A stretch of 64,000 bases of DNA from Bryopsis sp. KO-2023 (lineage: Eukaryota; Chlorophyta; Ulvophyceae; Bryopsidales; Bryopsidaceae), in NCBI GenBank assembly GCA_030272585.1, contig BSYQ01000005.1:5921501-5985500 (forward strand), read 5' to 3'. Below the pieces are notes generated by a model that saw only the letters and a program-made list of their open reading frames with translations, searched no databases and was not told where the DNA came from. Positions 24,464-39,500 of this stretch are shown here, piece after piece. Position 1 is the first letter of the stretch. Each line of letters opens with the position of its first letter. The position numbers and the translations under genes are program-made.

Positions 24464-25782
24464 ATGGCGACTCTCTCCTCCCACTCTGCGCTGAAACACG
24501 GAGCACCCAGTCCCCCACTCAAGCGACACCGACATCGTCATGCGAAAACCACAGTTCGCTCCCAGCGGCAAGAGTCCGATAATTCGCCGAACTCAATTCG
24601 TAAGGCTACCTCCAATCGCCGCGAGACGGTCTTGCTCTCCACATTTTTCCCCCTGTTGGCGGCCATTAGAGGGAGCGATGATACTACCACCATCGTGAAC
24701 AGCTTCTTGTCGGCCTATGGGTTGCCAACTTTTAGAGCCAGCAAGGGATATAAGGCTTATGATCAATTCGAAGACGACTATTACTTCGAGTATCCCAAGA
24801 GTTGGGTCGTCGTTCCCAACAGGCTGAGGGGTGGCGTCTACATCAGTGATTTCCAGGTCAGCAGTGATAAATGGAAATTTTCATTAAAGGCAAATCTCTT
24901 GGAAGCACCCATCCATCATCCAAGGAAAATCCCGACCAGGTACATCATGTTCGAGATTATCTGAAGCACTTTATATTCTAAAATGGGAGCTTTTATTCGG
25001 AAGTGAATTCCCGCACTACGCGAATTTCAGCACATCAAGGCAAGATTTTGTGATATTTTTTGAACAGACAGCAGACAAAGCCACAGTGGAAGAGTTTCCG
25101 CTTTCGGATGTGCTTCCCAATGATGATCCAGTTTTGGGCTTGGCGGTCGGTGTTGTCGCGAAGTTTGTCACTCCAGCAGATTATATCCCAAGTGATCGAC
25201 TAGAACTGCCCCCAAAAGAAAAAATCAAGTACCAGAGAGAAACCATCGATGGCCAGGTACGGGGTTATTGTTTCCTCAATAGTCTTTGGGGGGTTTGATT
25301 GAATATGAACAGACGAAGTTCAAGGCCATTTTTCTTCTTTGATTTTAAACTGACAATTCACGTCTGAGTGGCGTTAATGTGCCTGGGCAGGAATATTTGT
25401 ATGTGCAATTTCCTTCCAGTACGATTACAAGAAGTGGATATCAAGTCAAAAGGAAAAATGCTGCAGTGGCCGCTGTGCGAAAAGGATCTGTGTACGCTCT
25501 TTGTGCAAGGTATGAGTCGTTCACAGATAAATTCTTTGAAATTAGTTGGCAGCCATTAAAAAAAAAATTGTGCTAAAATACTGAACTGTGTACTGAGTTT
25601 CCCGCGAGCAGAAATTGGTTTTGAATGTTTCTATCTGCCCCATATGATGGGTTATGAAGTTTTTTTAGAGGGGGATTTAACACCAGTGTCTATTTGGTGT
25701 TTGCAGTGCTAGGAGTGAGCAAGCTACCCCAAAGAAAGAGGCAGTGTTGGAACATGTTGTTCAATCTTTCAGAATGCGATGA
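24464..25782 (+). CDS. PsbP-domain protein, thylakoid lumen
   Basis: Member of the PsbP/PPD family linked to photosystem II and other thylakoid complexes. Four exons (24464-24856, 25068-25256, 25391-25509, 25707-25782) give 258 aa. The PsbP fold begins with GYKAYDQFEDDYYFEYPKSW and continues through GGVYISDFQ, TADKATVEEFPLSDV, IDGQEYLYVQFP and KGSVYALCAS, ending with VLEHVVQSF. The leader has two parts: a basic, Ser-rich stretch (residues 1-50) and then NRRETVLLSTFFPLLAA, a twin-Arg plus hydrophobic segment, as in lumen proteins that use the Tat route. Which PPD subgroup it belongs to cannot be settled by eye; it is not obviously the core oxygen-evolving PsbP. This gene is the strongest single proof of a photosynthetic host. 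Confidence 0.9.
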
Positions 25783-26023
25783 CAAGGTTTGTAAAGAACT
25801 TTTGAATGCAAATTATGGAGTTTCTTGCTGCACATGCCTTGCTGAAGCTGGTGCTTCACAGGCCAAAACCATTCAATCCAACATTAATCTTACAATGAAA
25901 ACCATGACCTCAGCATAAAACATACATTCACCACCTTCAACTGTTCCTAATCCATCTATCACTACTCTTTATTCAGAAAATTACAAGCTACTTAACAAAA
26001 CGCATCCCCATCGCCGTTGGAAG

Positions 26024-27211
26024 TTAAACTTTTGGGGGGACTCCATCGACGTCAACCCAACCATCGTTTTCGTCGAATTCTGCCATGGGAGCGTCATTTC
26101 CGTCTCCACCATCGTTTGCGTCGCCCTCTGTGTCAGACAAAGTTATGACGTCCGTGCGTCTGACGACATCTGCCATTCCGCTCTGGCCTTCGTCCGTTGG
26201 GGGTGCGGAAGGGGCTGCGGGGGCGGCACCAACCACCGAAACAGGAATGAATCGCCCTTCTGACTTGGGTAAAACCACAGTCAGAATCCCACTCTGGTCC
26301 ATATCTGCGTGAATACCGTCCACCACCACTCCCGGCGGGACGAGGCACTCCACCTCCAGTTCACCAATGGCGACCGACAACCGTCCGTCTCTGACTTGCA
26401 CGTTGATGTCGTCGAGGGTTAGCCCCTGCGCAAACTGGGTCAACCGATATTCACTACCCCAGTCGTTCAGATCCACCACAACTGGTGGACGTCTTTCAGG
26501 TTCGACATCCTCAGCTTCCGCTTCCATTTGCTCTTGTGGTTGTGGAGGGTCGTCCACAGTTTCGACGGTTACCACCCTGGGCTCAGCCTTTGGAAGCACG
26601 ATCGTCAATTCGTTACTGTTGACCTCCGCCATGATGAACTCGCGCGCGACGTCAACAGGGATCTGAACTTTGAAGCTTATCTGAGAGTCTTCTTCCCCAG
26701 ACTCTGCCCGAACCCCCAGTTCACTCCCGCGAATCTCCAGCTTGATGTCGTCTCCAGTCAGGCCACGCACCTGGGTAACGATCCTGTATTCTGCGCCCCA
26801 GTCCTCGATATCAGGTGCGAAAAATGCTGCGAAAGGCGGAGGGGAACGGTGTCGCCTGGAGCATCCGTGACGACGTGGACCTCCTCCAAAGTGCATATGC
26901 CCATGCCGACCACCTCCTAAGCGACGACCAAGACCAGGAAAACTCCATGCATGCCCACAACCTCCGTGACCACCTCGACCACCCCATCCATGTCCACAGC
27001 CTCCGTGACCACCTCGACCACCCCATCCGCCACCGCCACCGCCGTTTTCTCCACCACCTCCTCCTCCAAAACCTCCCCAACCGTCGGCACCATCCGCTCC
27101 GTTTGCACCCCAGCCCCAACCACTGAACCCTCCGCGACCGCCTCCACCTCCTCCGCCACCCCCACCGCAAAAACCCCCACCCCCACCGCTACGTCCAAAC
27201 GCCCAATACAT
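26024..27211 (-). CDS. Gly-rich protein with two tandem HSP20/alpha-crystallin-like domains
   Basis: Single-exon frame of 395 aa; ATG 27211 is the first true ATG (a GTG lies four codons earlier). Residues 1-110 are Gly-rich with poly-Gly runs and a duplicated 13-residue unit GWGGRGGHGGCGH. Two related beta-sandwich domains follow, about 135-210 and 245-320. Each starts with D(I/L)(E/N)DWGxEYR, continues with a GLT(G/L)DDI strand and ends with the alpha-crystallin-type L-T-I/V-VLPK strand (ELTIVLPKAEPR and ILTVVLPKSEGR), the place of the A-x-x-x-n-GvL motif. An acidic Pro/Glu linker separates them and the C-terminus is Asp/Gly-rich. Small heat-shock proteins normally have one such domain. Function unknown; a chaperone or scaffold role is inference. 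An additional upstream exon is possible. GC content is high, and the opposite strand also stays open over long stretches. Confidence 0.7.
   Translation of the reverse strand: MYWAFGRSGGGGGFCGGGGGGGGGGRGGFSGWGWGANGADGADGWGGFGGGGGGENGGGGGGWGGRGGHGGCGHGWGGRGGHGGCGHAWSFPGLGRRLGGGRHGHMHFGGGPRRHGCSRRHRSPPPFAAFFAPDIEDWGAEYRIVTQVRGLTGDDIKLEIRGSELGVRAESGEEDSQISFKVQIPVDVAREFIMAEVNSNELTIVLPKAEPRVVTVETVDDPPQPQEQMEAEAEDVEPERRPPVVVDLNDWGSEYRLTQFAQGLTLDDINVQVRDGRLSVAIGELEVECLVPPGVVVDGIHADMDQSGILTVVLPKSEGRFIPVSVVGAAPAAPSAPPTDEGQSGMADVVRRTDVITLSDTEGDANDGGDGNDAPMAEFDENDGWVDVDGVPPKV
26958..27035. repeat. Two-copy 39-bp tandem repeat inside the Gly-rich coding region
   Basis: A 39-bp unit starting cacaacctccgtgaccacct is followed directly by a near-identical copy (cacagcctccgtgaccacct). 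It encodes the 13-residue unit rich in Gly, His and Cys in the HSP20-like gene and keeps the frame. Such a repeat can change copy number by slippage. Confidence 0.7.
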
Positions 27212-27811
27212 GTTTCGGATCACTGTATCAACCGATAAAATATGTTCTTACTGCGAGTAAGTCAAAACGTCTTCGGTTAAAACTCTGAAGAATAACTGCT
27301 TGTGCAGCGTCGTTGTTCGAACACGGGTTCGCAGGTCGGGGCTATATGTTCGCTGCACTGACAGATGACAGCTTGAAACGTTACCAAACAAGAGGGTGAT
27401 GGACGTCATCCGACGCAACCAGAACGTTCTATTTTAATCGAGAAAAAATGACAGATACTGAAGCGACTGCATGTCAGACACAGCATTGGAAGCTGTCAAA
27501 TCCCCCAGGTGTCCTTTCCTCAGACGTTTGGGGGAGCAACCGTCCTTCCGTGTCTTTCTCGTGTCGGCGAAGTGTTCGGGCTGGAGCAAATGCGGTAGTA
27601 TCTCGGCGATTCTGGTTTGAGTGACAAAATTGCTACCCTGGAAACTCAGCAAGGGCCGAATCCCGGTTCAATGAAGAAACCGGTGCGTTGGACTTGTGTC
27701 CGTTCTGGGGACTTCATTGCTCCCTCATAGACGGAAGAAATCTGTTTCTGTTGTCGTGTGCTCGTCGAAAAAATAGGGGCTTGAATTGATTCCGGATCGT
27801 TTTCCCGACAG
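27212..27811. other. Divergent region between HSP20-like and MYST genes
   Basis: Holds the 5' ends of two genes transcribed away from each other. A candidate first MYST exon starting at ATG 27448 (MTDTEATACQTQHWKLSNPP) was seen, but its phase does not fit the next exon, so it is not called. Confidence 0.35.
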
Positions 27812-30791
<2,980 letters not shown>

Positions 30792-32505
30792 TGGTGAGGA
30801 TTTTCTTTGTTGGCCAGTGTTGAAAAGTCGGAAGGCCTAGACGGGTGGGTGGGTTTTTTGTTCCACTGTTGATTGAGTAACTTTTCGATTAGGTGGTGGT
30901 GTTTTTTTTCCTTTGGTGGACTTGCATTGAGTCTAGGATATTAATCAAGGAAGGGTAGGCAGCAGGAAAAAGTTGTTAGGATGGGCATATGTGAATGAAA
31001 AAAGAATGCATGAAGTGTGGGCGATATTGAGCTGATGTAAGAATTTCATCACTGTTTTTTTTTTCCTGAGAATTCTGAGTACAGATGGGTAAACACTCGT
31101 GAATGCTGGGGACATGTGGGCAGGCAGGTCAACTGTACTCAAATAGTTTCTGGACTTGCGCAACCAAGCTTAAAGAAAAGATAAGCAGGTGTTCGGATCT
31201 GCTCTGGGAATAGTATCCGCCACCTATGGGACGAGAAAAAGAAGTGGAGGGGTGAAATAAAAGAAAACCCTGAGCCGCATGCAAGGAAAGAAAACGGTTT
31301 GCAACTGCTCGACGAGAAGTACACAAATTGGGGAAACTATGGCAAACTTCTACGAACTTTTCAGCAACACACCAACACGACAACACAAGAAGCAAGGGAA
31401 AGGTTTCCAAGAGGCGAAAGGTTTCAAATGAGTTGACGAGCCACGAGGTTTCAGATACCACTCTTTGCTTACCAGAGAAGGTTGTTTCGCAATGCCTTTG
31501 TGTCGATGCTCACCATACAAACATCAGTGTTCTTTTAGCCTGGTTGCGTTGCAATAATCAACAAGACGAATCTTGCAGTTACAAGACCTGGTATGACTTT
31601 GTCATTCCGTCCATATCCTAACCGTCGCCGTTCAGACATTCGGTAACACAAAGACTGCTGCAGCAGACAACGAGAATGCAACACATCGCCGAGAGCCAAA
31701 TCCAAAGCTGTGAACGTAAGTTATTTGTTTTCGTGGCGGGAGGGGTGGGGCGCGGAGAAACGTTTTCATCGCTCTATTGCATTCTCAAGCTTGCATCCAC
31801 GGCCAAGTAAACTAGGCCTTGAAATGGTTGAAGCGTGCTTGGAGCGATCTGAGCTCTTGCCGTAGCACGAGAGCTTCCGCTCTGGGGTCTGCTTGACAAA
31901 GATAACTCACAAAAGTTTATCAAGATTGAAAAACGTTCCTCTGAGCAGGCGCAACATACTCAGAGCAAAACTGGTGTGTATGTTGGCAATTTGAGACGTT
32001 TCGTTCGTTTCCTTGCTGCTGTTCTCCCTTACGCCAACAAACATATTTTTTTATACATTTTCAGGAAGTGTTGGTTTTCACCAAATGATATTCAGTTTTT
32101 CATATTGTGGAGGCCGTACACGAAATACCACTTGCTAACACTTGACACAGAAGATATTACAAAGGCCAATGAAACAATACCCTCCTTGGAAGTAACAATA
32201 ACCAATTGCTCATCGTTACAACTTGATTTTCCATCTCTTTCCTTATTCCAGTTTTTCACTCAAAACTTCCACTTCCCACTGTCGATACGGTGTCGACAGT
32301 GAATGTTTACTCTTCCTTCAAGACAGGGCTCTTGTGTGTTCATATGTTACGCCCATTTTCTACATTTATAAAATCAATGAGTTTAAGACCACTCACAACA
32401 CAAAGTGATCCTCCACTTCACAACCCTCCAGCACTAGGATTTTCGCCAAAGCCAGGCAAAAGCTAAACAAATCTTTCTACCATCTCAATACAACACAAGC
32501 ACAAG
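30792..32505. other. Long region without a supported gene
   Basis: About 1.7 kb between the MYST stop and the next gene. A short ATG frame at 31339 (MANFYELFSNTPTRQHKKQG) and an exon-like block at 31637-31710 occur on the plus strand, but no splice phases join them. Open frames on both strands near 31130-31620 have no recognised domain. A small unrecognised gene could lie here. Confidence 0.35.
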
Positions 32506-33313
32506 TTATGGAGTATTCTCTTCTCCCATCGTTCCCAAAGACCCTGAAAATTGAAACAAAAGAGCGATTACAATTTTTGTAACACCGCACCCACGTTATT
32601 CTTGGCGTTCAGTTGAACTCTGTGGAAAGGAGCAATCGATCGGATTCGTTGAGAGAAACGCACCTCGAGATGATTTGATCGCGTCCGCAACAACCCTCTG
32701 CAGATACAGCTCTTGAATTGCAGGATCTCCACTGACAGTGCGAGATAGCTGAAGATTTCCGAACACCAGCTGGTTGTGGACATTGACGCCTTTACATAAA
32801 GAGGCTACGGACTCAGGGGCGGTGTCGTCATCACCCCAAACTGGCTCCGTTTCCTTGCTAATATCCTGGACCACCACATCGTTACGGGAAGGACTCTCCA
32901 CCACCTTCGGACTCTTCAACCCACAAAAACGCCGCAACGAAGTGAGCTGAAGTGCTTTGGAATCGACAAATACGACGAAAAGAAATGTGTAGTTGTCAGG
33001 AATCGACCATTTTTTCTGTGTTTTTTACGTTTTTGGAAGATGGACTGGCGGCGTTTGGACCATTTTCTTCGTCCCACTCATTGTGGGAGACCCCGGACCC
33101 AGGAGAGAAAGAAACACATTTCTTCTCGCGTGCATAGTCGCCGCCACTTGGTGCAGAGTGTTGCGAAAGTGTATCCTTTATGTCGCCTGCCACAACCAAA
33201 TCAGCATTTTACTTTGCCAGAATAGAAGTATTCGAACCAACCGCGCATCGTTGGGAAGCTCTCAGTGGGAGCTTACCATGAGTTGTGACAATTTGGAGGC
33301 TCGACCTTTTCAT
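32506..33313 (-). CDS. Unrecognised 178-aa acidic protein
   Basis: Four exons (33313-33277, 33186-33008, 32946-32664, 32543-32506) join in consistent phases with GT-AG ends and give 178 aa from MKRSSLQIVTTH to GEENTP. I do not recognise a family. Visible features: a KCVSF motif (about residues 36-40) fitting the [R/K]xVxF docking pattern for protein phosphatase 1; a Ser/Asn-rich acidic middle; FCGLKSPKVVESPSR with SP sites that a proline-directed kinase could use; and a more ordered helical stretch near the end (PAIQELYLQRVVADAIKSSR). No signal peptide or membrane span. Disorder with one helix suggests a regulatory or adaptor protein, which is inference. The gene model rests only on splice logic. 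Confidence 0.5.
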
Positions 33314-33473
33314 CAAAGGCTTTTCAGTCGACCGCCGACTCGGACCCGAGGTTGGTCTGGATCGATCTACTCGCAAAGAACCTTCATGCAGCGATGGTGG
33401 GTTGAGGAAGTTTGCAAACTTATTTCCTGATTCGGGAAGCTGTCACGCATGAAAGCAACTAGATCAACACCAG

Positions 33474-36433
33474 TTACTGCTTGGAGTCTTCATCCCTTTC
33501 ATTTGTGTCCCCCGAAAGCACAAAATTGTGGGCATAAACACGGTGGAAAACAAATTGCTGAAGCACCTGATGATCGTGGCTGCTGACTTCACTCCCAGCA
33601 GTCGTTGGTTGGATCTGAAAGACATCTCGGAACGCTGCGGGCATGACATCCGCATGCGTGAGCATTGTCCTTGTTGTGTTGATCACATCCGTCACTTGAG
33701 CTCTCAGAGGAAACTTTGTACAATGGCTTCCGAAGGGGTTGTCGAGTAGACTGTGCATGTCCAGAAGACCCTACAAGGCGCCATATCTGAATTCGGTACT
33801 TCGCGACCAGCTCAGAATCACTTTTTTATTTCGAGTCCTTGGGGGTGTTGCCAAAACATGCACGTAGCCTCATCCTTTCTATAAAAATCCTTTAAAACTC
33901 GATGTATTGCGAAGATATGGCTGGGGTGGAACGATCGCGCACCTGAAACGTTACGTTCGCGACGGCCATCAATAGGTAGCACCATGCTATGGTCGCTTCT
34001 TTGTTCCACATGTGCCTATCTTCAGCCCTCTGAGCACGCCAATCATCAACGCTGTTCTCTACTCCGTCGATACCGACATTCAAAAAACATCCATACCACG
34101 TAGCCAGAGCGACCAGATACATGTGCACCACGAACGATACCAAATGAACATACTGTTGCACCACAATCCGGTTTCAGTCGAACGCAATCAATGAAACGAA
34201 TAGCACAAAACCAAATGAACCGTACAGCAATGACAGAAGTTTTGTAGAAGTCTCTGTTTTTTGTTACCGGGTAAGGCATCTGAGAACTGATGTTTGTAAA
34301 TATATGTGCACTGGCCTCAACAATGTTGCTGATTTTTGACAGCATCAGGGGCAGGATCTGCTGGCCACTGACTATCCAATCAGCCCCCTTGCACTTGTAA
34401 ATCAGCGCTTGCGTCCAGTAGTAAACACATAGATGCTTGGGAAGACCCTTAGACTCTGCATCGTTGATGGAGTTCCATTCATCAACATTCACAAGCCCCT
34501 CGTTTGCAAAATCTACGAAGTTGATATCTCTCGCCTTCTTAACCCAAGTCCTGGAGCTTGGCGATCGGGACAGTTGTGGGTCAGAAGTGCGGCGTTTCTG
34601 GAAAAAGAGAAGCGGCCTCAAAAGTGAAGTGAATTTCCAACATGTGCTTGACAACGATGCGCTTCTCTTTCGAATGTTTTGGAACTCTGAGTGGATTTGC
34701 ACCAATATGCTGGTGGCTTACTTCAAGAACCGCGAGCGGTTCCATTAACAATCAGAAAGAAGAGTTTCAGCGAAAAGAGGTATTTTATCCAAGATGTCAA
34801 TGGCTGGAGTGGGTTCCTTACAGTGATCAATCTCCACACGAAGGCACACGCCCCAATGATAGAGCTGATGATGTGCTTGCAGTGTTTGGATTTTTTGAAA
34901 TTCTTGCTTTGCCCGTCAGCTTGGGTGATGACCAGCAGATGCCCTAAATTAAGCAGCCTTCAAAGAGCTCCATGTCAGTGTTTTCCAGCATCAGTGTATT
35001 CCCCCCAGAAAGCGACTGAGCCAAGATTGGTCAGATGTACATATTGCAGGAGTCTTCAGCTCCCCCTTGATGTACTCCATGTACATCTTTATTCAGTTTT
35101 CTGTTTCAATTTGATTTTCCTTTCTGTTCCAAGTTTTGTTTGAAAGTACGTTTTTCTTTTCCCATTAGTTTACAATTTCGTGTGTATGCTGTAAAAAAAC
35201 CAAAGCTTTTCCAGCATGATTCTTGGGAGTTAGAAGTTGACCTTGTCAGCTCTGATCTCGCTCTTTGTGTGCTCTGGTCATTCCAGTTCCATTCATTTCT
35301 GACGGAATTCGCTATTATCATGCACAAATCCATAGTGTTACTGCTCAACTTAACATCTGCATGACAAGATCACACCCCCAGTCAGGTAAGTTTTGAGATT
35401 TCTTGCTGAGGAGCCGGGGTAAAGCGAAGGGACACGCACATGCTAGCCGAATCGCCCACCATCGATTGATGACCAGGGAAATGAACAGACCCAGGATGAA
35501 AATCACAACAGTTCCCAAATTGAAGATTGCCCCTGGCAGCATAACACACTACATTTCACGTCTTTCCACTATAACGATCCGAACAGCAAGTTCGGAGATG
35601 CAAGATACACCTGCACAGAATGTTAGGAATGTCCGGTGTTTGATCGCTTAAGAACAACCTTCATTCTGGTACCTTGAAATGACATGTTGAACATTTTGAC
35701 GAACCCTGCCAAATCCCTCTCGCTGAGTCCCAGACCTGTTGCATGAATCAAGGCCACCCAAAGAAGCAAGCACAGTGTTTGCAAATGCAACTTTTGATTG
35801 GCAAAAACGGTGGCCTTGATGTTTCTCCTAATGAAGAAGGGGATCCAGCCGTAGTAGTGCAAATGTGATGGCCGGTAACTCAGCACTCTATCTGGGTTTT
35901 CCTGTTGGTGCCAACTCGGGTTTGCTCAGAAATGGACCAGAACTCTTATGGTGAATGAAGTGCATAGACCTCAGCATAACATACAGAGTGCCCTAAGTTT
36001 TCTTTCCCACTCTGATTTCAGTTCTGTACAAAATTCCAGTCGTGCAAGGGGTTGGGAGAATCTTTTCAACCTGCCATATCATGTCTCTCTGATTATTGAT
36101 CCTAGCACTGATCCGCCTCGTGTACTGCAACTTCCTAGTCCGTCGACGCATCATTCTCGTTCTCATCCCCGTTTCGTCGAGCCCCTCAGGAATGTCAATG
36201 CGGACGTCGCCAGAGACGTCCCCAGATTTGTATGCATAGGCCGGCGACCCCCAGTCTGCATGCGTAGCATACATCGATGTGTCTGGCGCTGGGCTAGGAT
36301 ACCCGTCGCGGCCAGTCACTTGAGGACTCCCCACGAGATCGTCGCAACCGTCGCGTCCAGAGAACCTGAGCGTTTTCAGCTCTGGCGTGCTGGATAGTCT
36401 AGCTTCTACTGAAGATCGTTTAAGTTCGTGCAT
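33474..36433 (-). CDS. Bestrophin-like anion channel
   Basis: Predicted pentameric chloride/bicarbonate channel, 590 aa. Exons 36433-36071, 35901-35673, 35610-35560, 35532-35440, 35356-35242, 34906-34822, 34597-34268, 34152-33943, 33770-33474 keep frame. Bestrophin landmarks appear in order: GLFISLVINRWWAIRLA (end of first membrane span), the FVDFANEGLVNVDEW block corresponding to DLVEAGLMTEEE, YYWTQALIYKCKGADW, ISSQMPYPYVHLVSFVVHMY, and the C-terminal GLLDMHSLLDNPFGSH, matching the NPFG region. The N-terminal 120 residues are a hydrophilic extension without obvious transit peptide, so this is less likely to be the thylakoid type (BST1-3, VCCN1) and may sit in another membrane. The sequence is divergent; the family call rests on several separate motifs. 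A polar C-terminal tail may be regulatory. Confidence 0.8.
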
Positions 36434-36598
36434 GCTTTCTGGAAGCCTTTTGAACAGTTCACGCGATAACGCCCAATCGGCGCGTTATGTGCAGAGGCAA
36501 GGCGTCAGCACCAAAACCGTCAACATTAAAAACATAATTAATTTCCTTCCAGGTCAGTAACATCTAGGAACATATCGTTCTTCAGGTTAAAACTCGCC

Positions 36599-39500
36599 CT
36601 AATAACCGAACTTGGCATTCAAATGGGTTCTGCCGTCCCCCGTTTGTCCCTCTGGCGGTTTCCAAGTGACGTCTTCCGCAACTTCAACAGAATCCGCCAC
36701 CCTCTTCGTCGCTTGGGACAGAGCCCTCAAATTCTCACTGACTTCGAGTTGAGCCTTGACGTCGCTCTCACTCAACCGCCCAGAACCTGACGTCTTTTGT
36801 TCATTTCCTTTTAACTCATCCAACAAGGCGTCCCCAGCATCTTGCGACGATTTCGGATAACCCTGTGAATTGGAACCCACTGGAGAAGGGCGTGCATCTG
36901 TTGCTGGGAGGCCTTGTTGTCTTGACGGGGGTGGGGGCATCAATACAGATGCTGGAAGGTTCGACTTCGTGGCTGCAGAACTTGTAGCAGATTCTGCCTG
37001 CTGTGCATCCAAACCTCTTGGTCGTGGTGGTGGTGGCATGCTGCCAGTTGTTGGGGGTGGTCTAGGAGGAGGGGGCATAAATTCACGGTCCTTGTCTACT
37101 GATATGCCCTAAGCAACCACAGGCACAGTTAACCAAGCCTGAGGTGCATAGGCAAAACGATGCTCCATGGCTCGTTTTTGTTGCAGAAAGAATTGCACTA
37201 CGACGTTCAAGCCAGATCGACGTGTGTCTTCAAACTGAAGTCTGGGATGAACATGGACGAATGGATTCTCAGCTGAAAGTGGGGCACCATACCTGTTCCT
37301 CCTGCAACTGCTGTGCAGCTCTTTCGGAGGTCCTTTTCTTCTTGTTCTCTTCTTCTTGTAGTTTCCGGCGAGCCTCTGCTTCTTTTCTCTTTTTGACATT
37401 TTCAGGGTTGAAAAAGCCTTCGGGGTCCGATATCTTTAAAAGGCGGCCGACTTCCTCCATTTCAGTTTCCACTTCCTTCAACTCTGATTCCAATGAGGAG
37501 ATCTAACGCAATAAAACCCCAAATAATTGGTCAGTTCTATCCTGTTCACGAAAAAAGAGCCAGGTCAGAAATGTAATTGCAGAAAATTTCTTCAGAGTTA
37601 GAGCCTGTTTTGTGGATAAATCTTCAGCAATGGATATCCTCAAAACTGTGAAAGCAATAGGGAATGTTTCTTTCAACCAGAGCTGATTAGACAACTACAA
37701 AGGAAAGTGTTGGTAGGTTTCTCTACCTTATCAGCTTCCAGCTGAGTTTCAATTCCTGACATGAAGCTATCCAATGCATCATCGTCGTTCCCTCCACCAG
37801 CACTGGGCTGTCCCTTGGAATGCTCATCCACCAACGCTTTGGCCAATCGATCCTTCCTCTCTTCCAAATCGATTCTACGAACACCCATAAAAACAATCTA
37901 TGAACATCTCCTTAACCCGCTTGCTGTCATCTCCCCTGGATTTGCCATCGACTGTCCTGATTTTGAATTTGCTGCAGTCCGCACTGTGGGGAGATTTTTT
38001 CAGGAATCACTGGCAGGTTAATTTTCGAGGATTAATCTTAAAGTCAGGCTACCTTTTCTCGTGGAGCATTTCTGGAGTGAGGACCGACTCCTTGGCCTTC
38101 TTCGCAGCCATTTTCGTTTTTTTTGCTGTTGCCAGAGTTCGATCAAAGTATTCGTCCTCATCAGAGTCCATTCCGTCATATTCATCGTCGCTGGTGGGTC
38201 GCCGTCTTTTTTTGCTGCTTTTCTTGTCTGCCTGATGTTGAAAAAAATACACTCAAAGAATATGTCAATCTCGACCACAAAAAAGAAGCCAGGACTATAA
38301 GTACATAACCCACCCACCCCTTTTGAAAAACACATCTCAATTTTAACAAGGGTCAGGCAGAGTTGATTCTCTCTTGTGTCTCTTAAAATATATTTCCTTG
38401 CTGTTTCCTTCACAAATTTCTGTTTCCTCCAGAACCATACTTAATTTCTATCATCTTGCTTCACCAAACTCATGAAATTAACTGGCAGAAATTGTAGCAA
38501 GGAAAAAACTCAGTCTTACTTTGAAATTCATCAAAAAAAAGATTTAAGTTTTTTAAAAAGAAACATACTTCACATATTCGAACTTTTTTTCATCACCCCG
38601 TTCCATTGTTCTCTCACCTGTTCGGCCTTTGCAGAGATGGACTCTCTGATTGAATCTTTCAAGTCCTCTTCAAAGTCTTCAATCTCTTCAGTCATGTTCT
38701 CGATGGCCTGCTCGTTCCTAGCCAGCACTGCACGCTGACCATCGGTCAAACCATCCGCAGCTTTGCCATTCGCCTCCACCCTCTCGCACTCCTTTCGCAT
38801 GTGATTGATTTTCAGCTCTCGGGCACTAAAACAACATTATTCAAAATCTTATTGTCATCCCAAAATGGAAAATCATAACAATGCTACCTCCTCCTTATTT
38901 CTACCTGTTTCCATTTTAGGATGAAAGCTAGTTTTTTTTTTGTACCACAAAAGATAACCCCTGAGGTGCTCAATTGTGTCAAATTGTTTGGCACAATTGT
39001 GAACACCAACAAAAAAATTGAACCCAACACATTGACATGTTTATTTTTGTTTAGCTTGTGCGCTGCTCCAGAGAGGGGAACCTCAAAATGGTGGAGAAAA
39101 ACTGCCAACACTTATCAACACGTCACACATTAAATAATGCTGGTAGCCGTCCTGCCATACCGTATCTTGTCAACAAGCTTTTGTTGGTTATCTGTCAGTT
39201 TGTTCCTTGCTGCATGGACCTTCCAGCTAAAATTCTCCATCTCATCTTCCATTGCGTCTTCACCGAACCCCCAAGACGCTCCACCAGAAATTGCACTGAG
39301 CATTTGAGCAGCGGCTCGCTGAAAATACCGGTAACAAAATCAAAACAGAATTACGGCAAGCCCTAACTTCATGTATTGACACTTCAAATCATCAGGTATC
39401 TTGTACGCGCGCATTCTAGAGCTGATCTGCCTACTACGAATAATGCACTGGGAAAATTGGGATAATGTGAATCAATCCACAAATTCCACAAATTGAAACT

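Noticed and set aside
26811-27238. Long plus-strand open frames (His/Asp- and Thr/Ser-rich) opposite the HSP20-like gene
   Set aside because: They are by-products of the repetitive GC-rich coding strand; they have no splice context or known motif.
27448-27507. Candidate first exon of the MYST gene (MTDTEATACQTQHWK)
   Set aside because: The donor leaves the wrong phase for the exon at 27812, so the start of the gene stays open.
31339-31711. Possible small two-exon gene starting MANFYELFSNTPTRQ and ending NPKL
   Set aside because: No donor gives the phase needed for the second block, and no family is recognised.
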